Below are positions 26,335 through 38,490 of a stretch of DNA of 64,000 bases, one piece after another. The notes under the pieces are model-generated. The model worked only from the letters and a program-made list of their open reading frames with translations, was not told the origin of the DNA and did not search any database. Position 1 is the stretch's first letter. Each line of letters begins with the position of its first letter. Location of the stretch: assembly GCA_037783545.1 (NCBI GenBank), contig JBBELK010001439.1, positions 62,001-126,000 on the forward strand. Reading direction: 5' to 3'. The stretch comes from Henricia sp. BOLD:AAB3569. Lineage: Eukaryota; Echinodermata; Asteroidea; Spinulosida; Echinasteridae. A program made the position numbers and the translations under genes.

Positions 26335-26915
26335 GTGGCTGTCTGTACACACCTCTTTGGGGTACTCCTGAGTTGTGCGCATGCTCAGTCATTCGGAATG
26401 TCGTTTAGGCTCGGCAATTTGGTCAAAGTGTGGTCCAAACGTCGGCAAATTTGGAGGTCGAAAAATGTTCCGACGAACTTCAAATTTTGCATGCCCTAAA
26501 CTCTCTATATTGCGCACTTGTCATAAAAAATTGACAGACTTTCGCCGGGAAATGGCAGAGAAATTTCAAAGTTTAGAAAAAACTGGGTTGAGGCTTCCTG
26601 ACTGCTCTCGCGCAAACCGTGGCTGTCTGTACACACCTCTTTAGGGTACTCCTGAGTTGTGCGCATGCTCAGTCATTCGGACTGTCGTTAACGCACCGCA
26701 GTTTGGCTCGGCAATTTGGTCAAAGTGTGGTCCAAACGTCGGCAAATTTGGAGGTCGAAAAATGTTCCGACGAACTTCAAATTTTGCATGCCCTAAACTC
26801 TCTATATTGCGCACTTGTCATAAAAAATTGACAGACTTTCGCCGGGAAATGGCAGAGAAATTTCAAAGTTTAGAAAAAACTGGGTTGAGGCTTCCTGACT
26901 GCTCTCGCGCAAACC
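26335..26915 (+). repeat. Higher-order repeat B, minimal 2-unit copy (581 bp)
   Basis: One type 2 284-bp unit followed by one 297-bp unit with CTCTTTAGGG near 26641. It is the shortest spacing between type 2 units and probably arose by loss of internal units through unequal exchange. Confidence 0.88.
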
Positions 26916-27199
26916 GTGGCTGTCTGTACACACCTCTTTGGGGTACTCCTGAGTTGTGCGCATGCTCAGTCATTCGGAATGTCGTTTAGGCTCGGCAATT
27001 TGGTCAAAGTGTGGTCCAAACGTCGGCAAATTTGGAGGTCGAAAAATGTTCCGACGAACTTCAAATTTTGCATGCCCTAAACTCTCTATATTGCGCACTT
27101 GTCATAAAGAATTGACAGACTTTCGCCGGGAAATGGCAGAGAAATTTCAAAGTTTAGAAAAAACTGGGTTGAGGCTTCCTGACTGCTCTCGCGCAAACC
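26916..27199 (+). repeat. 284-bp unit, deletion type 2, last copy
   Basis: Same junction and AAAGAATTG as the other type 2 units. It is followed by units with ATTTTATC (27200), ATTTTCCGACG (27794), ATTTTGTC (28091) and CTTACTGAC (before 28388 and 28685), a reshuffled mix of HOR B markers. Confidence 0.9.
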
Positions 27200-29872
27200 G
27201 TGGCTGTCTGTACACACCTCTTTGGGGTACTCCTGAGTTGTGCGCATGCTCAGTCATTCGGACTGTCGTTAACGCACCGCAGTTTGGCTCGGCAATTTTA
27301 TCAAAGTGTGGTCCAAACGTCGGCAAATTTGGAGGTCGAAAAATGTTCCGACGAACTTCAAATTTTGCATGCCCTAAACTCTCTATATTGCGCACTTGTC
27401 ATAAAAAATTGACAGACTTTCGCCGGGAAATGGCAGAGAAATTTCAAAGTTTAGAAAAAACTGGGTTGAGGCTTCCTGACTGCTCTCGCGCAAACCGTGG
27501 CTGTCTGTACACACCTCTTTGGGGTACTCCTGAGTTGTGCGCATGCTCAGTCATTCGGACTGTCGTTAACGCACCGCAGTTTGGCTCGGCAATTTGGTCA
27601 AAGTGTGGTCCAAACGTCGGCAAATTTGGAGGTCGAAAAATGTTCCGACGAACTTCAAATTTTGCATGCCCTAAACTCTCTATATTGCGCACTTGTCATA
27701 AAAAATTGACAGACTTTCGCCGGGAAATGGCAGAGAAATTTCAAAGTTTAGAAAAAACTGGGTTGAGGCTTCCTGACTGCTCTCGCGCAAATCGTGGCTG
27801 TCTGTACACACCTCTTTGGGGTACTCCTGAGTTGTGCGCATGCTCAGTCATTCGGACTGTCGTTAACGCACCGCAGTTTGGCTCGGCAATTTGGTCAAAG
27901 TGTGGTCCAAACGTCGGCAAATTTGGAGGTCGAAAAATTTTCCGACGAACTTCAAATTTTGCATGCCCTAAACTCTCTATATTGCGCACTTGTCATAAAA
28001 AATTGACAGACTTTCGCCGGGAAATGGCAGAGAAATTTCAAAGTTTAGAAAAAACTGGGTTGAGGCTTCCTGACTGCTCTCGCGCAAACCGTGGCTGTCT
28101 GTACACACCTCTTTGGGGTACTCCTGAGTTGTGCGCATGCTCAGTCATTCGGACTGTCGTTAACGCACCGCAGTTTGGCTCGGCAATTTTGTCAAAGTGT
28201 GGTCCAAACGTCGGCAAATTTGGAGGTCGAAAAATGTTCCGACGAACTTCAAATTTTGCATGCCCTAAACTCTCTATATTGCGCACTTGTCATAAAAAAT
28301 TGACAGACTTTCGCCGGGAAATGGCAGAGAAATTTCAAAGTTTAGAAAAAACTGGGTTGAGGCTTACTGACTGCTCTCGCGCAAACCGTGGCTGTCTGTA
28401 CACACCTCTTTGGGGTACTCCTGAGTTGTGCGCATGCTCAGTCATTCGGACTGTCGTTAACGCACCGCAGTTTGGCTCGGCAATTTGGTCAAAGTGTGGT
28501 CCAAACGTCGGCAAATTTGGAGGTCGAAAAATGTTCCGACGAACTTCAAATTTTGCATGCCCTAAACTCTCTATATTGCGCACTTGTCATAAAAAATTGA
28601 CAGACTTTCGCCGGGAAATGGCAGAGAAATTTCAAAGTTTAGAAAAAACTGGGTTGAGGCTTACTGACTGCTCTCGCGCAAACCGTGGCTGTCTGTACAC
28701 ACCTCTTTGGGGTACTCCTGAGTTGTGCGCATGCTCAGTCATTCGGACTGTCGTTAACGCACCGCAGTTTGGCTCGGCAATTTGGTCAAAGTGTGGTCCA
28801 AACGTCGGCAAATTTGGAGGTCGAAAAATGTTCCGACGAACTTCAAATTTTGCATGCCCTAAACTCTCTATATTGCGCACTTGTCATAAAAAATTGACAG
28901 ACTTTCGCCGGGAAATGGCAGAGAAATTTCAAAGTTTAGAAAAAAATGGGTTGAGGCTTCCTGACTGCTCTCGCGCAAACCGTGGCTGTCTGTACACACC
29001 TCTTTGGGGTACTCCTGAGTTGTGCGCATGCTCAGTCATTCGGACTGTCGTTAACGCACCGCAGTTTGGCTCGGCAATTTGGTCAAAGTGTGGTCCAAAC
29101 GTCGGCAAATTTGGAGGTCGAAAAATGTTCCGACGAACTTCAAATTTTGCATGCCCTAAACTCTCTATATTGCGCACTTGTCATAAAAAATTGACAGACT
29201 TTCGCCGGGAAATGGCAGAGAAATTTTAAAGTTTAGAAAAAACTGGGTTGAGGCTTCCTGACTGCTCTCGCGCAAACCGTGGCTGTCTGTACACACCTCT
29301 TTGGGGTACTCCTGAGTTGTGCGCATGCTCAGTCATTCGGACTGTCGTTAAGGCACCGCAGTTTGGCTCGGCAATTTGGTCAAAGTGTGGTCCAAACGTT
29401 GGCAAATTTGGAGGTCGAAAAATGTTCCGACGAACTTCAAATTTTGCATGCCCTAAACTCTCTATATTGCGCACTTGTCATAAAAAATTGACAGACTTTC
29501 GCCGGGAAATGGCAGAGAAATTTCAAAGTTTATAAAAAACTGGGTTGAGGCTTCCTGACTGCTCTCGCGCAAACCGTGGCTGTCTGTACACACCTCTTTG
29601 GGGTACTCCTGAGTTGTGCGCATGCTCAGTCATTCGGACTGTCGTTAAGGCACCGCAGTTTGGCTCGGCAATTTGGTCAAAGTGTGGTCCAAACGTCGGC
29701 AAATTTGGAGGTCGAAAAATGTTCCGACGAACTTCAAATTTTGCATTCCCTAAACTCTCTATATTGCGCACTTGTCATAAAAAATTGACAGACTTTCGCC
29801 GGGAAATGGCAGAGAAATTTCAAAGTTTAGAAAAAACTGGGTTGAGGCTTCCTGACTGCTCTCGCGCAAACC
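27200..29872 (+). repeat. Variant-rich transition segment (9 units)
   Basis: The markers ATTTTCCGACG, ATTTTGTC and CTTACTGAC in units 27794-28388 are repeated 13 units downstream in 31656-32250 (offset 3862 bp). Units 29279 and 29576 carry GTTAAGGCACC, which destroys the CGTTAACG palindrome and recurs at 31359, 34627 and 39086. No non-satellite DNA is present. Confidence 0.85.
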
Positions 29873-31358
29873 GTGGCTGTCTGTACACACCTCTTTGGGG
29901 TACTCCTGAGTTGTGCGCATGCTCAGTCATTCGGACTGTCGTTAACGCACCGCAGTTTGGCTCGGCAATTTGGTCAAAGTGTGGTCCAAACGTCGGCAAA
30001 TTTGGAGGTCGAAAAATGTTCCGACGAACTTCAAATTTTGCATGCCCTAAACTCTCTATATTGCGCACTTGTCATAAAAAAATTGACAGACTTTCGCCGG
30101 GAAATGGCAGAGAAATTTCAAAGTTTAGAAAAAACTGGGTTGAGGCTTCCTGACTGCTCTCGCGCAAACCGTGGCTGTCTGTACACACCTCTTTGGGGTA
30201 CTCCTGAGTTGTGCGCATGCTCAGTCATTCGGACTGTCGTTAACGCACCGCAGTTTGGCTCGGCAATTTGGTCAAAGTGTGGTCCAAACGTCGGCAAATT
30301 TGGAGGTCGAAAAATGTTCCGACGAACTTCAAATTTTGCATGCCCTAAACTCTCTATATTGCGCACTTGTCATAAAAAAATGACAGACTTTCGCCGGGAA
30401 ATGGCAGAGAAATTTCAAAGTTTAGAAAAAACTGGGTTGAGGCTTCCTGACTGCTCTCGCGCAAACCGTAGCTGTCTGTACACACCTCTTTGGGGTACTC
30501 CTGAGTTGGGCGCATGCTCAGTCATTCGGACTGTCGTTAACGCACCGCAGTTTGGCTCGGCAATTTAGTCAAAGTGTGGTCCAAACGTCGGCAAATTTGG
30601 AGGTCGAAAAATGTTCTGACGAACTTCAAATTTGGCATGCCCTAAACTCTCTATATTGCGCACTTGTCATAAAAAATTGACAGACTTTCGCCGGGAAATG
30701 GCAGAGAAATTTCAAAGTTTAGAAAAAACTGGGTTGAGGCTTCCTGACTGCTCTCGCGCAAACCGTGGCTGTCTTTACACACCTCTTTGGGGTACTCCTG
30801 AGTTGTGCGCATGCTCAGTCATTCGGACTGTCGTTAACGCACCGCAGTTTGGCTCGGCAATTTGGTCAAAGTGTGGTCCAAACGTCGGCAAATTTGGAGG
30901 TCGAAAAATATTCCGACGAACTTCAAATTTTGCATGCCCTAAACTCTCTATATTGCGCACTTGTCATAACAAATTGACAGACTTTCGCCGGGAAATGGCA
31001 GAGAAATTTCAAAGTTTTGAAAAAACTGGGTTGAGGCTTCCTGACTGCTCTCGCGCAAACCGTGGCTGTCTGTACACACCTCTTTGGGGTACTCCTGAGT
31101 TGTGCGCATGCTCAGTCATTCGGACTGTCGTTAACGCACCGCAGTTTGGCTCGGCAATTTGGTCAAAGTGTGGTCCAAACGTCGGCAAATTTGGAGGTCG
31201 AAAAATGTTCCGACGAACTTCAAATTTTGCATGCCCTAAACTCTCTATATTGCGCACTTGTCATAAAAAATTGACAGACTTTCGCCGGGAAATGGCAGAG
31301 AAATTTTAAAGTTTAGAAAAAACTGGGTTGAGGCTTCCTGACTGCTCTCGCGCAAACC
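29873..31358 (+). repeat. Higher-order repeat C segment, copy 1
   Basis: Unit order: extra A (29873), AAAAAAATGACAG (30171), the linked-change unit (30468), GTCTTTACACACC with AAATATTCCG and AACAAATTG (30765), near-reference with ATTTTAAAG (31062), then GTTAAGGCACC (31359). The same order is found 3267 bp (11 units) downstream at 33140. Confidence 0.9.
30468..30764 (+). repeat. Linked-change unit type, first copy
   Basis: Four linked substitutions define this type: CCGTAGCTG, ATTTAGTC, GTTCTGACG and ATTTGGCATG. It recurs at 33735, 35222, 36114, 39978 and 40870. Each copy is followed directly by a unit with GTCTTTACACACC, so the two travel as a dimer. This first copy has an extra private change (GTTGGGCGC). 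Two of the linked changes put stops into the otherwise open forward frame. Confidence 0.9.
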
Positions 31359-33139
31359 GTGGCTGTCTGTACACACCTCTTTGGGGTACTCCTGAGTTGT
31401 GCGCATGCTCAGTCATTCGGACTGTCGTTAAGGCACCGCAGTTTGGCTCGGCAATTTGGTCAAAGTGTGGTCCAAACGTCGGCAAATTTGGAGGTCGAAA
31501 AATGTTCCGACGAACTTCAAATTTTGCATGCCCTAAACTCTCTATATTGCGCACTTGTCATAAAAAATTTACAGACTTTCGCCGGGAAATGGCAGAGAAA
31601 TTTCAAAGTTTAGACAAAACTGGGTTGAGGCTTCCTGACTGCTCTCGCGCAAACCGTGGCTGTCTGTACACACCTCTTTGGGGTACTCCTGAGTTGTGCG
31701 CATGCTCAGTCATTCGGACTGTCGTTAACGCACCGCAGTTTGGCTCGGCAATTTGGTCAAAGTGTGGTCCAAACGTCGGCAAATTTGGAGGTCGAAAAAT
31801 TTTCCGACGAACTTCAAATTTTGCATGCCCTAAACTCTCTATATTGCGCACTTGTCATAAAAAATTGACAGACTTTCGCCGGGAAATGGCAGAGAAATTT
31901 CAAAGTTTAGAAAAAACTGGGTTGAGGCTTCCTGACTGCTCTCGCGCAAACCGTGGCTGTCTGTACACACCTCTTTGGGGTACTCCTGAGTTGTGCGCAT
32001 GCTCAGTCATTCGGACTGTCGTTAACGCACCGCAGTTTGGCTCGGCAATTTTGTCAAAGTGTGGTCCAAACGTCGGCAAATTTGGAGGTCGAAAAATGTT
32101 CCGACGAACTTCAAATTTTGCATGCCCTAAACTCTCTATATTGCGCACTTGTCATAAAAAATTGACAGACTTTCGCCGGGAAATGGCAGAGAAATTTCAA
32201 AGTTTAGAAAAAACTGGGTTGAGGCTTACTGACTGCTCTCGCGCAAACCGTGGCTGTCTGTACACACCTCTTTGGGGTACTCCTGAGTTGTGCGCATGCT
32301 CAGTCATTCGGACTGTCGTTAACGCACCGCAGTTTGGCTCGGCAATTTGGTCAAAGTGTGGTCCAAACGTCGGCAAATTTGGAGGTCGAAAAATGTTCCG
32401 ACGAACTTCAAATTTTGCATGCCCTAAACTCTCTATATTGCGCACTTGTCATAAAAAATTGACAGACTTTCGCCGGGAAATGGCAGAGAAATTTCAAAGT
32501 TTAGAAAAAACTGGGTTGAGGCTTCCTGACTGCTCTCGCGCAAACCGTGGCTGTCTGTACACACCTCTTTGGGGTACTCCTGGGTTGTGCGCATGCTCAG
32601 TCATTCGGCTGTCGTTAACGCACCGCAGTTTGGCTCGGCAATTTGGTCAAAGTGTGGTCCAAACGTCGGCAAATTTGGAGGTCGGAAAATGTTCCGACGA
32701 ACTTCAAATTTTGCATGCCCTAAACTCTCTATATTGCGCAATTGTCATAAAAAATTGACAGACTTTCGCCGGGAAATGGCAGAGAAATTTCAAAGTTTAG
32801 AAAAAACTGGGTTGAGGCTTCCTGACTGCTCTCGCGCAAACCGTGGCTGTCTGTACACACCTCTTTGGGGTACTCCTGAGTTGTGCGCATGCTCAGTCAT
32901 TCGGACTGTCGTTAACGCACCGCAGTTTGGCTCGGCAATTTGGTCAAAGTGTGGTCCAAACGTCGGCAAATTTGGAGGTCGAAAAATGTTCCGACGAACT
33001 TCAAATTTTGCATGCCCTAAACTCTCTATATTGCGCACTTGTCATAAAAAATTGACAGACTTTCGCCGGGAAATGGCAGAGAAATTTCAAAGTTTAGAAA
33101 AAACTGGGTTGAGGCTTCCTGACTGCTCTCGCGCAAACC

Positions 33140-34626
33140 GTGGCTGTCTGTACACACCTCTTTGGGGTACTCCTGAGTTGTGCGCATGCTCAGTCATTCG
33201 GACTGTCGTTAACGCACCGCAGTTTGGCTCGGCAATTTGGTCAAAGTGTGGTCCAAACGTCGGCAAATTTGGAGGTCGAAAAATGTTCCGACGAACTTCA
33301 AATTTTGCATGCCCTAAACTCTCTATATTGCGCACTTGTCATAAAAAAATTGACAGACTTTCGCCGGGAAATGGCAGAGAAATTTCAAAGTTTAGAAAAA
33401 ACTGGGTTGAGGCTTCCTGACTGCTCTCGCGCAAACCGTGGCTGTCTGTACACACCTCTTTGGGGTACTCCTGAGTTGTGCGCATGCTCAGTCATTCGGA
33501 CTGTCGTTAACGCACCGCAGTTTGGCTCGGCAATTTGGTCAAAGTGTGGTCCAAACGTCGGCAAATTTGGAGGTCGAAAAATGTTCCGACGAACTTCAAA
33601 TTTTGCATGCCCTAAACTCTCTATATTGCGCACTTGTCATAAAAAAATGACAGACTTTCGCCGGGAAATGGCAGAGAAATTTCAAAGTTTAGAAAAAACT
33701 GGGTTGAGGCTTCCTGACTGCTCTCGCGCAAACCGTAGCTGTCTGTACACACCTCTTTGGGGTACTCCTGAGTTGTGCGCATGCTCAGTCATTCGGACTG
33801 TCGTTAACGCACCGCAGTTTGGCTCGGCAATTTAGTCAAAGTGTGGTCCAAACGTCGGCAAATTTGGAGGTCGAAAAATGTTCTGACGAACTTCAAATTT
33901 GGCATGCCCTAAACTCTCTATATTGCGCACTTGTCATAAAAAATTGACAGACTTTCGCCGGGAAATGGCAGAGAAATTTCAAAGTTTAGAAAAAACTGGG
34001 TTGAGGCTTCCTGACTGCTCTCGCGCAAACCGTGGCTGTCTTTACACACCTCTTTGGGGTACTCCTGAGTTGTGCGCATGCTCAGTCATTCGGACTGTCG
34101 TTAACGCACCGCAGTTTGGCTCGGCAATTTGGTCAAAGTGTGGTCCAAACGTCGGCAAATTTGGAGGTCGAAAAATATTCCGACGAACTTCAAATTTTGC
34201 ATGCCCTAAACTCTCTATATTGCGCACTTGTCATAACAAATTGACAGACTTTCGCCGGGAAATGGCAGAGAAATTTCAAAGTTTAGAAAAAACTGGGTTG
34301 AGGCTTCCTGACTGCTCTCGCGCAAACCGTGGCTGTCTGTACACACCTCTTTGGGGTACTCCTGAGTTGTGCGCATGCTCAGTCATTCGGACTGTCGTTA
34401 ACGCACCGCAGTTTGGCTCGGCAATTTGGTCAAAGTGTGGTCCAAACGTCGGCAAATTTGGAGGTCGAAAAATGTTCCGACGAACTTCAAATTTTGCATG
34501 CCCTAAACTCTCTATATTGCGCACTTGTCATACAAAAATTGACAGACTTTCGCCGGGAAATGGCAGAGAAATTTTAAAGTTTAGAAAAAACTGGGTTGAG
34601 GCTTCCTGACTGCTCTCGCGCAAACC
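33140..34626 (+). repeat. Higher-order repeat C segment, copy 2
   Basis: Repeats the unit order of 29873-31358. Unit 34329 ends CATACAAAAATTG (298 bp) where unit 31062 ends CATAAAAAATTG, so the offset shifts from 3267 to 3268 bp. Confidence 0.9.
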
Positions 34627-37600
34627 GTGGCTGTCTGTACACACCTCTTTGGGGTACTCCTGAGTTGTGCGCATGCTCAGTCATTCGGACTGTCGTTAAG
34701 GCACCGCAGTTTGGCTCGGCAATTTGGTCAAAGTGTGGTCCAAACGTCGGCAAATTTGGAGGTCGAAAAATGTTCCGACGAACTTCAAATTTTGCATGCC
34801 CTAAACTCTCTATATTGCGCACTTGTCATAAAAAATTGACAGACTTTCGCCGGGAAATGGCAGAGAAATTTCAAAGTTTAGAAAAAACTGGGTTGAGGCT
34901 TCCTGACTGCTCTCGCGCAAACCGTGGCTGTCTGTACACACCTCTTTGGGGTACTCCTGAGTTGTGCGCATGCTCAGTCATTCGGACTGTCGTTAACGCA
35001 CCGCAGTTTGGCTCGGCAATTTGGTCAAAGTGTGGTCCAAACGTCGGCAAATTTGGAGGTCGAAAAATGTTCCGACGAACTTCAAATTTTGCATGCCCTA
35101 AACTCTCTATATTGCGCACTTGTCATAAAAAAATTGACAGACTTTCGCCGGGAAATGGCAGAGAAATTTCAAAGTTTAGAAAAAACTGGGTTGAGGCTTC
35201 CTGACTGCTCTCGCGCAAACCGTAGCTGTCTGTACACACCTCTTTGGGGTACTCCTGAGTTGTGCGCATGCTCAGTCATTCGGACTGTCGTTAACGCACC
35301 GCAGTTTGGCTCGGCAATTTAGTCAAAGTGTGGTCCAAACGTCGGCAAATTTGGAGGTCGAAAAATGTTCTGACGAACTTCAAATTTGGCATGCCCTAAA
35401 CTCTCTATATTGCGCACTTGTCATAAAAAATTGACAGACTTTCGCCGGGAAATGGCAGAGAAATTTCAAAGTTTAGAAAAAACTGGGTTGAGGCTTCCTG
35501 ACTGCTCTCGCGCAAACCGTGGCTGTCTTTACACACCTCTTTGGGGTACTCCTGAGTTGTGCGCATGCTCAGTCATTCGGACTGTCGTTAACGCACCGCA
35601 GTTTGGCTCGGCAATTTGGTCAAAGTGTGGTCCAAACGTCGGCAAATTTGGAGGTCGAAAAATGTTCCGACGAACTTCAAATTTTGCATGCCCTAAACTC
35701 TCTATATTGCGCACTTGTCATAAAAAAATTGACAGACTTTCGCCGGGAAATGGCAGAGAAATTTCAAAGTTTAGAAAAAACTGGGTTGAGGCTTCCTGAC
35801 TGCTCTCGCGCAAACCGTGGCTGTCTGTACACACCTCTTTGGGGTACTCCTGAGTTGTGCGCATGCTCAGTCATTCGGACTGTCGTTAACGCACCGCAGT
35901 TTGGCTCGGCAATTTGGTCAAAGTGTGGTCCAAACGTCGGCAAATTTGGAGGTCGAAAAATGTTCCGACGAACTTCAAATTTTGCATGCCCTAAACTCTC
36001 TATATTGCGCACTTGTCATAAAAAAATGACAGACTTTCGCCGGGAAATGGCAGAGAAATTTCAAAGTTTAGAAAAAACTGGGTTGAGGCTTCCTGACTGC
36101 TCTCGCGCAAACCGTAGCTGTCTGTACACACCTCTTTGGGGTACTCCTGAGTTGTGCGCATGCTCAGTCATTCGGACTGTCGTTAACGCACCGCAGTTTG
36201 GCTCGGCAATTTAGTCAAAGTGTGGTCCAAACGTCGGCAAATTTGGAGGTCGAAAAATGTTCTGACGAACTTCAAATTTGGCATGCCCTAAACTCTCTAT
36301 ATTGCGCACTTGTCATAAAAAATTGACAGACTTTCGCCGGGAAATGGCAGAGAAATTTCAAAGTTTAGAAAAAACTGGGTTGAGGCTTCCTGACTGCTCT
36401 CGCGCAAACCGTGGCTGTCTTTACACACCTCTTTGGGGTACTCCTGAGTTGTGCGCATGCTCAGTCATTCGGACTGTCGTTAACGCACCGCAGTTTGGCT
36501 CGGCAATTTGGTCAAAGTGTGGTCCAAACGTCGGCAAATTTGGAGGTCGAAAAATATTCCGACGAACTTCAAATTTTGCATGCCCTAAACTCTCTATATT
36601 GCGCACTTGTCATAACAAATTGACAGACTTTCGCCGGGAAATGGCAGAGAAATTTCAAAGTTTAGAAAAAAACTGGGTTGAGGCTTCCTGATTGCTCTCG
36701 CGCAAACCGTGGCTGTCTGTACACACCTCTTTGGGGTACTCCTGAGTTGTGCGCATGCTCAGTCATTCGGACTGTCGTTAACGCACCGCAGTTTGGCTCG
36801 GCAATTTGGTCAAAGTGTGGTCCAAACGTCGGCAAATTTGGAGGTCGAAAAATGTTCCGACGAACTTCAAATTTTGCAAGCCCTAAACTCTCTATATTGC
36901 GCACTTGTCATAAAACATTGACAGACTTTCGCCGGGAAATGGCAGAGAAATTTTAAAGTTTAGAAAAAAATGGGTTGAGGCTTCCTGACTGCTCTCGCGC
37001 AAACCGTGGCTGTCTGTACACACCTCTTTGGGGTACTCCTGAGTTGTGCGCATGCTCAGTCATTCGGACTGTCGTTAACGCACCGCAGTTTGGCTCGGCA
37101 ATTTGGTCAAAGTGTGGTCCAAACGTCGGAAAATTTGGAGGTCGAAAAATGTTCCGACGAACTTCAAATTTTGCAAGCCCTAAACTCTCTATATTGCGCA
37201 CTTGTCATAAAACATTGACAGACTTTCGCCGGGAAATGGAAGAGAAATTTCAAAGTTTAGAAAAAACTGGGTTGAGGCTTCCTGACTGCTCTCGCGCAAA
37301 CCGTGGCTGTCTGTACACACCTCTTTGGGGTACTCCTGAGTTGTGCGCATGCTCAGTCATTCGGACTGTCGTTAACGCACCGCAGTTTGGCTCGGCAATT
37401 TGGTCAAAGTGTGGTCCAAACGTCGGCAAATTTGGAGGTCGAAAAATGTTCCGACGAACTTCAAATTTTGCATGCCCTAAACTCTCTATATTGCGCACTT
37501 GTCATAAAAAATTGACAGACTTTCGCCAGGAAATGGCAGAGAAATTTCAAAGTTTAGAAAAAACTGGGTTGAGGCTTCCTGACTGCTCTCGCGCAAACCG

Positions 37601-38193
37601 TGGCTGTCTGTACACACCTCTTTGGGGTACTCCTGAGTTGTGCGCATGCTCAGTCATTCGGACTGTCGTTAACGCACCGCAGTTTGGCTCGGCAATTTGG
37701 TCAAAGTGTGGTCCAAACGTCGGCAAATTTGGAGGTCGAAAAATGTTCCGACGAACTTCAAATTTTGCATGCCCTAAACTCTCTATATTGCGCACTTGTC
37801 ATAAAAAATTGACAGACTTTCGCCGGGAAATGGCAGAGAAATTTCAAAGTTTAGAAAAAAATGGGTTGAGGCTTCCTGACTGCTCTCGCGCAAACCGTGG
37901 CTGTCTGTACACACCTCTTTGGGGTACTCCTGAGTTGTGCGCATGCTCAGTCATTCGGACTGTCGTTAACGCACCGCAGTTTGGCTCGGCAATTTGGTCA
38001 AAGTGTGGTCCAAACGTCGGCAAATTTGGAGGTCGAAAAATGTTCCGACGAACTTCAAATTTTGCATGCCCTAAACTCTCTATATTGCGCACTTGTCATA
38101 AAAAATTGACAGACTTTCGCCGGGAAATGGCAGAGAAATTTCAAAGTTTAGAAAAAAATGGGTTGAGGCTTCCTGACTGCTCTCGCGCAAACC
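34032..38193 (+). repeat. Large duplicated block D, copy 1 (14 units)
   Basis: Its ordered markers are GTCTTTACACACC with AAATATTCCG; CATACAAAAATTG with ATTTTAAAG; GTTAAGGCACC; two copies of the linked-change unit (35222 and 36114); TTGCAAGCCC with AAAACATTG (36709 and 37006); GTCGGAAAATTT and GGAAGAG (37006); GCCAGG (37303); and GAAAAAAATGGG units. The block is repeated from 38491, with the offset starting at 4459 bp and becoming 4756 bp. Confidence 0.9.
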
Positions 38194-38490
38194 GTGGCTG
38201 TCTGTACACACCTCTTTGGGGTACTCCTGAGTTGTGCGCATGCTCAGTCATTCGGACTGTCGTTAACGCACCGCAGTTTGGCTCGGCAATTTGGTCAAAG
38301 TGTGGTCCAAACGTCGGCAAATTTGGAGGTCGAAAAATGTTCCGACGAACTTCAAATTTTGCATGCCCTAAACTCTCTATATTGCGCACTTGTCATAAAA
38401 AATTGACAGACTTTCGCCGGGAAATGGCAGAGAAATTTCAAAGTTTAGAAAAAAATGGGTTGAGGCTTCCTGACTGCTCTCGCGCAAACC

